A DNA stretch of 6,417 nt. Origin: Geodermatophilaceae bacterium. Lineage in GTDB: Bacteria > Actinomycetota > Actinomycetes > Mycobacteriales > Geodermatophilaceae. The notes under the pieces were generated by a model. That model searched no databases. It was not told the origin of the DNA and saw only the letters and a list, made by a program, of their open reading frames with translations. Position 1 is the stretch's first letter, and every line of letters starts with the position of its first letter. This document shows positions 1-5,503 of this stretch, in pieces. The DNA lies in contig JACCUF010000433.1 in the NCBI GenBank assembly GCA_013811975.1, positions 1 to 6,417 of the forward strand, written 5' to 3'. A program made the position numbers and the translations under genes.

Positions 1-474
1 TTGCTGGCCTTGCACGCCGGCGGGACCACGATCTTCCTGTCCAGTCATCTGTTGGCCGAAGTCGAACAACTGTGCACCCGGGTCGGTGTACTCGACCAGG
101 GCAGGTTGGTCCTGCAGGATCAACTCGACGCCCTGACCGCACCCACCGGTAACAGCGTCGTACGCACCCCGGACGCCGACCGGGCGCATGCGCTGCTCGA
201 TGGCCGGGTGCTGAGCAAGGACGGAGACCGCCTGATCGTCGCTGGGACCGACGCCGCCACCCTGAATGCCATGCTCGTGCGGGAGGGGATCCGGGTCAGC
301 GAACTCGGCCCGGACCGGCGGACGCTGGAGCAGGTCGTACTCGAGGCGGCCACGAACTCGGGTTCGGACCGGATGCCGTCGGTCGGGTCACGGCAAGTGC
401 CGCTTGATCCGGTCGAACCTGCTGATCGGGTTGACCCCGTCGAGCCGTTGTCGACTGCCGAGTTGCAGCGATGA
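1..474 (+). CDS. ABC transporter ATP-binding protein, C-terminal part (5' end outside window)
   Basis: This is the end of an ABC-transporter ATPase, which hydrolyses ATP at the cytoplasmic membrane face to drive a permease partner. The frame is open from the first base, so the TTG at position 1 is most likely an internal Leu; the Walker A, signature, Walker B and D-loop motifs lie upstream. Visible are the beta strand and H-loop (TTIFLSSHLLAEVEQLC; switch His at visible residue 16), the typical continuation RVGVLDQGRLV, and then a C-terminal extension of about 110 residues. Such an extension is usual in the BcrA/DrrA-like (DUF4162-type) drug and peptide exporters. The stop overlaps the permease start in an ATGA, so the two are co-translated and form one transporter. 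The substrate cannot be told from this fragment. Confidence 0.93.
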   Translation: MLALHAGGTTIFLSSHLLAEVEQLCTRVGVLDQGRLVLQDQLDALTAPTGNSVVRTPDADRAHALLDGRVLSKDGDRLIVAGTDAATLNAMLVREGIRVSELGPDRRTLEQVVLEAATNSGSDRMPSVGSRQVPLDPVEPADRVDPVEPLSTAELQR

Positions 475-1277
475 TCGCCGTCGAGATCGCCAAGATGCTG
501 CGTCGCCCGCGAACCTGGGTGACGATCGTGATGCTCAACGCGCTGCCCACCTTGATCGCCGTCCTGCTGGCGCTGACCGACATCGGCCCGCGACCCGGGG
601 AAGGGCCGGTATTCCTGTCCTCGGTGCTTTCCAACGGGACGCTGTTCCCGCTCGCCGCACTCGCGGTGATCCTGCCCCTGTTCCTTCCTGTCGCCGTGGC
701 GGTGATCGCCGGAGACTCGGTCGCCGGGGAGGCCCAGACGGGAACGCTGCGGTATCTGCTGGTCCGACCGGTCGGCCGTACCCGCCTGTTGGTCGCCAAG
801 CTCGCCTCGATCTTCGTGTTCGTTCTGCTAGCCGTCGTGGTCGTCGCCGCGGTCGGGTACGTCGTCGGTACCAACCTGTTCGGCGCGGCGCCCGTCGCGT
901 CCAGTGTCTCGGGCACAACGCTGAGCAACGAACAGATCGCCGTTCGTACGGCCTTGGCGATCGGCTACATCACGCTCTCGATGCTCGGTGTCGCGGCGAT
1001 GGCGTTGTTCCTGTCCACGCTGACCGACTCACCCCTGGCCGCGACGCTGGGCGCCTTGGCGTTCCTGATCGCCTCGTCGCTGCTGTTCACCCTGGATGCC
1101 GCCGACGCCTTGTCGCCGTACCTGCCCACCCGCTACTGGCTGGCCTTCGCAGATCTGTTCCGAGACCCCATCGAATGGCGCGACATCACCCGAGGCATCG
1201 CGCTGCAGGGGGTCTACGTCGGCGTCCTGCTCTCGGCGGCATGGGCAAACTTCACCACCAAGGACATCACGAGCTGA
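471..1277 (+). CDS. ABC-2 type transporter permease
   Basis: This 268-residue membrane protein is the permease partner of the ATPase whose stop codon it overlaps by 4 bp (ATGA). About six hydrophobic segments are visible, at roughly residues 17-37, 58-80, 107-135, 159-182, 188-208 and 242-260. Between segments 2 and 3 lies the hallmark cytoplasmic stretch of ABC-2 permeases: acidic GDSVAGEAQTGTLRYLL followed by RPVGRTRLLVAK, the usual 'E...GTL..LL..P..R..ll..K' pattern. Length fits the family (about 250-280). The overlap fixes the start; only a weak GAG lies upstream, which suits translational coupling. One such permease would act as a homodimer with an ATPase dimer, most likely as an exporter. 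The gene ends 6 bp before the convergent lipase gene, and no terminator hairpin is evident between them. Confidence 0.93.
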   Translation: MIAVEIAKMLRRPRTWVTIVMLNALPTLIAVLLALTDIGPRPGEGPVFLSSVLSNGTLFPLAALAVILPLFLPVAVAVIAGDSVAGEAQTGTLRYLLVRPVGRTRLLVAKLASIFVFVLLAVVVVAAVGYVVGTNLFGAAPVASSVSGTTLSNEQIAVRTALAIGYITLSMLGVAAMALFLSTLTDSPLAATLGALAFLIASSLLFTLDAADALSPYLPTRYWLAFADLFRDPIEWRDITRGIALQGVYVGVLLSAAWANFTTKDITS

Positions 1278-1283
1278 CCGCGC

Positions 1284-2084
1284 CTAGCTGAGCCGCGCGC
1301 AGTCCTGGATGGACAGTTGCACGGGTGGGGTGGAACGGAGTTGCTCCGCGACGATCCGGGCCACCAACGGGTCGGTGACCAGGCCGGAGTGGGTGACCCG
1401 CGAATCCGCGCAGACGTCCTGAACGACGATGCCGAGCGCGCCCTCCAGTCGTGCGGAATCCGGCGGCGTGACTGTCTCGTCCAGCGTCGTCCAGATGGAG
1501 ACGAAGGCCGGGCCGTCGGGCGTCTCGTCGCCGGCATTCAGTTCGCGCAGTAGCTCGCTGTCCGGGTCGAGTTGCTGACAGGCCAGCGGGCAGGAGCCGG
1601 GGGCGAGCTCCTCGGCGAGGCCGGCCAGCGTCGTCCCGTGGTGCGGGGCTCCCAGAGTGACCACCCTCCGGGCCAGGCCGCCGCCGCCCAGGTCAGCGAC
1701 CCAGAGCCGGGCGACCAGCCCGCCGGCCGAGAAGCCGACGACGTCCACTGACGACGCTCCGGTCCGGTCGATCGCCGCACCGGCTGCGTCGGCAAGCGCC
1801 TGCGCCTGCTCGCGCAGGTCTCCCGTACCGTCACCGGGCAGCGCGAGGATCGTGACGTCACGTCCGTCGGATCGCAGGGTCTCGGCCAGGACGTTCAGGC
1901 CGCTGGTCGAGCCGCCGAAGCCAGGGATCATCAGTACCGGTCCCGGTTCGTCCTGGGGTACGGGCATCGCGGACGAGTTCGACCCCTGTACGAGGACGAC
2001 GGCCAATCCCACTGCCACCGCGACCGCTAGGGCGGCGACCGCCAGCAGCAACCGGCGTCGCGCAGGTGCCAGGCCGGCGAACAT
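1284..2084 (-). CDS. Membrane-anchored or secreted alpha/beta-hydrolase, lipase/esterase type
   Basis: This 266-residue hydrolase probably cleaves carboxyl esters outside the cytoplasmic membrane; the substrate is unknown. Residues 1-10 are basic and 11-33 form one hydrophobic helix, either an uncleaved signal anchor or a signal peptide. The fold's landmarks follow in order: the oxyanion loop MIPGFGGS (52-59), the nucleophile elbow VVGFSAGG with Ser119, LGAPHHGT (144-151), the probable acid Asp202 in SIWTTLDETVTPP, and the probable base His232 in VTHSGLVTDP. This matches bacterial class-2-like (LipA/EstA) lipases. Four Cys (165, 169, 225, 262) all lie after the anchor and could form two disulfides, which fits an extracytoplasmic location. 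A GGAGG at 2093-2097, 8 bp before the ATG, supports the start. It is the last gene of the dodecin-methyltransferase-lipase run, 35 bp after the methyltransferase. Catalytic residues are assigned by pattern, not by alignment. Confidence 0.88.
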   Translation of the reverse strand: MFAGLAPARRRLLLAVAALAVAVAVGLAVVLVQGSNSSAMPVPQDEPGPVLMIPGFGGSTSGLNVLAETLRSDGRDVTILALPGDGTGDLREQAQALADAAGAAIDRTGASSVDVVGFSAGGLVARLWVADLGGGGLARRVVTLGAPHHGTTLAGLAEELAPGSCPLACQQLDPDSELLRELNAGDETPDGPAFVSIWTTLDETVTPPDSARLEGALGIVVQDVCADSRVTHSGLVTDPLVARIVAEQLRSTPPVQLSIQDCARLS

Positions 2085-2119
2085 CGCTCCATCCTCCGCT
2101 GCAGCACCTGAAAACCGCG

Positions 2120-2941
2120 TTAGGAAGCCTCGGCTCGCCTATTCGTCACCTCGCGCGAGTAGACGACGTGTAGCAGAGCGGCGACGTGACGGTAGGGGTC
2201 ACGGCGTCCCGCCTCGCGCTCGGCGGCCAGGAGCACGGCCAGTTCATCCGGCGGCGGCAACGCCTCCTCGCCACGGTGGTCGGTGAAGACCCTGACCCCG
2301 TACCAGCCTGCTCGACGCCAGCCCGCTGGACCTAGAACGTGGTCCAGGTCCTCGGGGGTATGCGCATGGGCGCTTAAGCCGAGTCGGTTGACGTAGTCAC
2401 GGCTGTCGAACGAGTCCATGGCACCGAGCCAGTTCCCTTGCAGGCCATCACGCATCGCCATGGCATGCCCGTTGCGTACGAGCAATGACAGAGTGGCCGG
2501 TCGTGCCGCGACGCTGGACAGCGCGCCGAGCATGGGGGTGACGTCATCGAGATAGGGCAGCACGCCGTGACAGAGGATGAGGTCGAACGGTCCGCCGACG
2601 AGGTCGCGCGCGGCCTCGCCCGGTCCCGGTACGAGGTGCACTCTGGCCCGTACATCTGTCGGCTCCGTGCTCAGAGCTGACTCGAACCTGGCCAGGAGGT
2701 CCGCGGAGATGTCGAGCCCGGTGACCTCGTGACCGGCTCGGGCCAGCAGCAGGGCTTGGGTGCCTTGTCCGCAGCCGACATCGAGAACTCTTGCCCGTGC
2801 CAGGCTCCGTGTGGCGAGGACCTCGGCCAGCTGGGCGGCCAGCACCTGCTGGCGTACGACATCTCTGAGCCGGCCGAGAACGCCAACCCAGTTCTCGACG
2901 CCGTCCAGGAAGCGGGTGTTCGCGTCGGGATAGTCCGCCAC
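2120..2941 (-). CDS. SAM-dependent methyltransferase, CmoM/SmtA-like
   Basis: This 273-residue class I (Rossmann) methyltransferase has motif I VLDVGCGQG at residues 52-60, the acidic end of beta 2 (Asp77 in GLDIS) and motif IV-like FDLILCHGVLPY (119-130). Beyond the generic fold, several stretches recall E. coli CmoM (SmtA), which methylates the carboxymethoxy group on wobble uridine of tRNA: the N-terminal LRDVVRQQVL, the central LSLLVRNGHAM and QGN, GWYGVRVFTD (212-221) and the tail RRDPYRHVAALLHV. This comparison is from memory. CmoM acts on the product of CmoA and CmoB, which I believe most actinomycetes lack, so the real substrate may differ. The start is GTG with no good Shine-Dalgarno; the bases just upstream belong to a 9-bp inverted repeat. 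Gene order (dodecin upstream by 41 bp, lipase 35 bp downstream) fits an operon. As I recall, M. tuberculosis dodecin also has a methyltransferase neighbour. Confidence 0.88.
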   Translation of the reverse strand: MADYPDANTRFLDGVENWVGVLGRLRDVVRQQVLAAQLAEVLATRSLARARVLDVGCGQGTQALLLARAGHEVTGLDISADLLARFESALSTEPTDVRARVHLVPGPGEAARDLVGGPFDLILCHGVLPYLDDVTPMLGALSSVAARPATLSLLVRNGHAMAMRDGLQGNWLGAMDSFDSRDYVNRLGLSAHAHTPEDLDHVLGPAGWRRAGWYGVRVFTDHRGEEALPPPDELAVLLAAEREAGRRDPYRHVAALLHVVYSREVTNRRAEAS

Positions 2942-2945
2942 CGGG

Positions 2946-2992
2946 CGACGACTACTCGTCTCGCGCCTACCTCGTCTCGCGGCTAGTCGTCG
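2946..2992 (-). repeat. Intercistronic inverted repeat enclosing an 11-bp direct repeat
   Basis: Between the dodecin and methyltransferase genes, CGACGACTA (2946-2954) and TAGTCGTCG (2984-2992) are perfect 9-bp inverted copies. The right arm overlaps the dodecin stop codon. The 29-base interval holds two copies of CTCGTCTCGCG (2955-2965 and 2971-2981), each preceded by CTAC allowing for one overlapping or extra base. In the minus-strand mRNA this would be a hairpin whose 3' arm lies 5-13 bases before the methyltransferase GTG, where a ribosome-binding site would be. It could lower or couple downstream translation, protect the dodecin mRNA end, or be a protein site. No T-run follows, so it is not a classical terminator. 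The repeats are seen directly; the function is inferred. Confidence 0.6.
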
Positions 2993-3195
2993 TCGAGCCG
3001 GAAGCCCACCTTGAGCCCCACCTGGAAGTGCTCGATCTGACCGTCGACGAGGTGTCCGCGGATCTCGGTGACCTCGAACCAGTCCAGGTTGTGCAGCGTC
3101 TTTCCGGCCCGGGTCACCCCGTTGCGGATCGCCGGTTCGATTCCCTCGGTGCTGGTCCCGACGATCTCGGTGACCCGGTAGACGTTGTCTGCCAT
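2983..3195 (-). CDS. Dodecin, flavin-binding dodecameric protein
   Basis: Dodecins are about 70-residue proteins that assemble into hollow 12-mers and bind riboflavin, FMN or FAD pairs, buffering free flavin and suppressing its photochemistry; some also bind CoA. This one is exactly 70 residues with the expected beta-alpha-beta-beta order. VYRVTEIVGTS, EGIEPAIRNGVTRAGKT, LDWFEVTEIRGHLVDG, and HFQVGLKVGFRL match, from memory, the M. tuberculosis dodecin almost throughout. Key positions present are Trp39 (stacks on the isoalloxazine), Gln58 (flavin contact) and Arg46 (an interface or CoA-contact residue in Thermus dodecin). The ATG at 3193-3195 is chosen because it gives the canonical N terminus and has AGGAGG 5 bp upstream; a longer in-frame version would run into the divergent gene. 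It is first in a probable operon with the methyltransferase and lipase, and divergent from a flavin reductase. Confidence 0.97.
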   Translation of the reverse strand: MADNVYRVTEIVGTSTEGIEPAIRNGVTRAGKTLHNLDWFEVTEIRGHLVDGQIEHFQVGLKVGFRLDDD

Positions 3196-3282
3196 CACTG
3201 CCTCCTGTCGAATGTGCGTCCCGCTGACCGGTGCCGCTGCGCTCGCAACGAACGTAGTACCGACCGGTGTCAGAATGCTCGC
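3196..3282. promoter_or_regulatory. Divergent promoter region, dodecin / flavin reductase
   Basis: These 87 bp separate two genes transcribed away from each other and must hold both promoters. On the plus strand CAGAAT (3271-3276) ends 6 bases before the GTG at 3283. That is the spacing of a -10 box for a leaderless transcript, common in actinomycetes, and no Shine-Dalgarno is visible there. On the minus strand TACGTT (3256 down to 3251) fits TANNNT and would give a leader of about 50 bases. No convincing -35 was found for either. GACCGGTG occurs twice (3226-3233 and 3262-3269), each with the palindrome ACCGGT, and could be a regulator site. The region's role is secure; the individual boxes are guesses. 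Confidence 0.5.
3201..3206 (-). promoter_or_regulatory. Shine-Dalgarno site of dodecin
   Basis: The minus strand reads AGGAGG, then CAGTG, then ATG. This full-consensus site with a 5-base spacer decides the dodecin start at 3195 against longer in-frame extensions. It is the strongest ribosome-binding site in the window, consistent with a highly expressed small storage protein. Confidence 0.85.
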
Positions 3283-4518
3283 GTGGGGGAACCGGCGGCG
3301 CGGCTCGACTCGAGGACTGGTGACGGTGCAGCCCGCCGTGCGCCCGGTTGGGGCAGCGACGCGGACCGGCGTTTGCGCACTGTGCTCGGGCACTTCCCCA
3401 CCGGCGTCGTCGTCGTCACCGCGGTCGATGCCGACGGCCAGCCTGCCGGTATGACCGCGGGCACCTTCACGTCGGTGTCCCTTGATCCGCCGCTGGTGGC
3501 CTTTTTGGCGGCGCGGCCATCGAGCAGCTACCGCCGAATCCGTACATCAGGGTCGTTCTGCATCAACGTGCTCAGCGCCGACCAAGAGCCGGTGTGCCGG
3601 ACCTTCGCAGCGCCCGGGAACGAGAAGTTCACCGGAATCGGTTGGCAGCCAGCCGGATCCGGCTCACCCCTGCTGGATGGCGTCGTCGCGTGGATCGACT
3701 GCGACATCGAGACCATCCACGAGGCGGGGGATCACGACATCGTGATCGGCCGGGTACGTGAGCTCGACGTCGCCAGCGGGGAGCTGCCGCTGTTGTTCTT
3801 CCGCGGTGGCTACGGCCAGTTCGCGCATGCGTCGCTGACTGCACCAGCACAACCGGATCTGCTCGAGCCGCTGCGCGCGGTCGATCGGATCCGCGCAGAG
3901 ATGGAGCAGCTGGCCGCCGAACTCGAAGTCGAGTGCTTGGCGGTGGCTGCCGTGGATGATCAGCTGGTCGTCGTCGGCAGCGCCGGCACGCAGGACGAGA
4001 TCGTGCACCACATCCGGATCGGCCAGCGGATGCCGTTCATCGCGCCCCTGGCGGCCTCGCTGGTCGCCTGGGCAGCTCGTAGCACGGTCGACGCGTGGTT
4101 GGCGCGGGTCCCCGGGTCTGATGTGGATCGGGCGGCGTTCGAGCGACTCCTCGTCCTGGTCCGCGAGCGCGGGTGGTCGCTGGCGCTGGCCAGCGCCGAA
4201 CTGCTCGCCCTGGAGGCGTCGGTGGCCAACCAGTCGATCGGGATCACCGAGTCCGAACTCGACGACGCCCGGACGGCCGTCATGGACATCGGCGCGGACA
4301 CCCATGAGCCGGCCGACGACATCGACGCTGCCCTGGAGTACCGGGTGGCCAACCTGAGCGCCCCGGTATTCGGCAGCTCCGGTGCGGCCGTGTTGCAACT
4401 GAGCCTGTACGGGCTCCCGATGCCGGTCAGCGGCGCGGATCTGGTGCGCTATCGGGATGCCCTGCTCGCCGCCGCCCGCCGGGCCAGCCAGGCCCTGGCC
4501 AAAGCGGGGAACCACTGA
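3283..4518 (+). CDS. Flavin reductase fused to an IclR-like effector-binding domain
   Basis: This 411-residue protein has two parts. Residues about 30-185 are an FMN-binding split-barrel flavin reductase of the HpaC/HsaB type, which reduces FMN or FAD with NAD(P)H for a partner monooxygenase: LGHFPTGVVVVTA, GMTAGTFTSVSLDPPLVAF, FCINVLSADQ, CRTFA, the conserved GDH of AGDHDIVIG (148-156) and LLFFRGGYGQF. Residues about 193-405 resemble the ligand-binding domain of IclR regulators: LRAVDRIRAEMEQLAAEL, HHIRIGQRMPFIAPLAASLVAW, VRERGWSLAL, ANLSAPVFGSSGAAVLQLSLYG and a final helix ARRASQAL. No helix-turn-helix lies between or before them, so this is probably an allosterically controlled enzyme rather than a repressor. 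The nearest known parallel is the HPA 3-hydroxylase reductase C1 of Acinetobacter, with a MarR-like C-terminal control domain. GTG 3283 is the best start; upstream frame overlaps dodecin. It overlaps the following lipoprotein gene by 1 bp. Confidence 0.85.
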   Translation: MGEPAARLDSRTGDGAARRAPGWGSDADRRLRTVLGHFPTGVVVVTAVDADGQPAGMTAGTFTSVSLDPPLVAFLAARPSSSYRRIRTSGSFCINVLSADQEPVCRTFAAPGNEKFTGIGWQPAGSGSPLLDGVVAWIDCDIETIHEAGDHDIVIGRVRELDVASGELPLLFFRGGYGQFAHASLTAPAQPDLLEPLRAVDRIRAEMEQLAAELEVECLAVAAVDDQLVVVGSAGTQDEIVHHIRIGQRMPFIAPLAASLVAWAARSTVDAWLARVPGSDVDRAAFERLLVLVRERGWSLALASAELLALEASVANQSIGITESELDDARTAVMDIGADTHEPADDIDAALEYRVANLSAPVFGSSGAAVLQLSLYGLPMPVSGADLVRYRDALLAAARRASQALAKAGNH

Positions 4519-5456
4519 TGCGACGAGTCCCGGGGCTTGCCCTCCGCCGGCTCGTGGTGCTGGCCGTAGTCGTGGTGCTGTCTGGCTGTGCGTCCGGAAC
4601 CGACAGCACGGAGACTGCCGGATCAACTGCGGCTCTGTCTGCCGAATCGGCCCCCTCGGTCACCGCCCGACTGGCCACCCCGGCAGTACCGGGCATGACT
4701 GCGGTCGCCGTACGGCTGCGCACCGATGTCGCGGTCGGCGGACAGTTCCAGACCCGGATCACCAACACCGGGTCCGAGCCCTTCAGTGTGCTGGCCGTCA
4801 GCCTCGACTCGCCCGGCTTCGAGAGGTTGCCCTTCGACCCCCAGTCGGCGACCTACAACCCAGGCGCGACGATCGATCTGCCGACTCGGTACGGCACGGC
4901 AAACTGTGCTGACGGCGTGCCGGTCGACCCGGCGTTCGCGGCGCTGCAGGTGCAGCGGCCGGACGGAAAATTGGAAGAGGTTCGGGTGCCGCTGGCTGCA
5001 CCCGATGACATCATCGATCGCATCCACGCCGAGGAGTGCAATGCGGTGGCGCTGGCTGCGGCGGTCGGCGTGAGTCTCGGCGCGTTCACCCCCGCGGTGC
5101 GTGACGGGCGGCCCGTGTTGCGGGCCGGCATCCTCCTGACCAGAGGCGATAGCGACGAGGAGATCGCCCTGTTCGAGCTGCGCGGGAGCGTCGTTTTCGA
5201 CGTGTCCTTCGCCGAGGAGGCTGATCCGCCGCCAGCGATGGCCACTGATGAGGACGAACTGGAGGTCCCAGTGGTGCTGCGGATGACCGGACGCGGCTGC
5301 GACGCGCATGTGCTGGGCGAGACCAAGCAACCGTTCCTGTTCCCGTACTTCGTCACGTTCGACGCAGGGGACCCGCAGTACGGCGTCCTGGACGTCTCCC
5401 CGGAGCAGCGGGATGCATTGTGGAGCTACGTCGAAGTGGCCTGCGCCGAGGCCTGA
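4518..5456 (+). CDS. Lipoprotein of unknown function with an apparent internal duplication
   Basis: I do not recognise this 312-residue protein as a named family. It has a clear lipoprotein signal: MRR and a second RR, hydrophobic LVVLAVVVVL (12-21), then lipobox L21-S-G-C24. Cys24 would be lipidated and the protein held on the outer face of the cytoplasmic membrane. A Ser/Thr/Ala/Glu-rich linker follows to about residue 50, then mostly beta-type sequence. Mature Cys residues 130, 174, 261 and 309 fall as two pairs 44 and 48 residues apart. Each pair is preceded by a VP/LP strand and ends in a helix-like stretch running into Cys (IIDRIHAEEC; LWSYVEVAC), suggesting two similar disulfide-bonded domains. 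The ATG shares its A with the TGA of the flavin reductase gene (TGATG) and GGGGA precedes it by 7 bases, so the two are probably co-translated, although a functional link is unclear. Confidence 0.85.
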   Translation: MRRVPGLALRRLVVLAVVVVLSGCASGTDSTETAGSTAALSAESAPSVTARLATPAVPGMTAVAVRLRTDVAVGGQFQTRITNTGSEPFSVLAVSLDSPGFERLPFDPQSATYNPGATIDLPTRYGTANCADGVPVDPAFAALQVQRPDGKLEEVRVPLAAPDDIIDRIHAEECNAVALAAAVGVSLGAFTPAVRDGRPVLRAGILLTRGDSDEEIALFELRGSVVFDVSFAEEADPPPAMATDEDELEVPVVLRMTGRGCDAHVLGETKQPFLFPYFVTFDAGDPQYGVLDVSPEQRDALWSYVEVACAEA

Positions 5457-5503
5457 TCCGGGCGGTCCGTCCCGACTGTGGGGATAGAGCTCGAGGTCGC
5501 GGG

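Noticed and set aside
266..1291. 341-codon plus-strand open frame across the ABC genes
   Set aside because: It is a shifted-frame reading of the permease gene, Arg- and Pro-rich, with no recognisable domain; the permease frame has coherent membrane segments.
3028..3282. Upstream extension of the flavin reductase start into the dodecin gene
   Set aside because: The in-frame ATG at 3028 would place about 85 residues antisense to dodecin, with no similarity to flavin reductases; GTG 3283 gives a sensible N terminus and fits the divergent spacing.
3196..3393. N-terminal extension of dodecin to 136 residues
   Set aside because: The frame stays open to 3393, but family length (70 residues), the canonical N terminus and the AGGAGG 5 bp before the ATG at 3195 all support the short form; the extension would also overlap the divergent reductase gene.
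3850..4518. The reductase protein as an IclR transcription factor
   Set aside because: No winged helix-turn-helix precedes the effector-like domain; the catalytic split barrel occupies that place.
5457..5503. Bidirectional terminator between the lipoprotein gene and pobA
   Set aside because: Only short stems such as TCCC/GGGA can be drawn, with no T-run; not enough to call a terminator.
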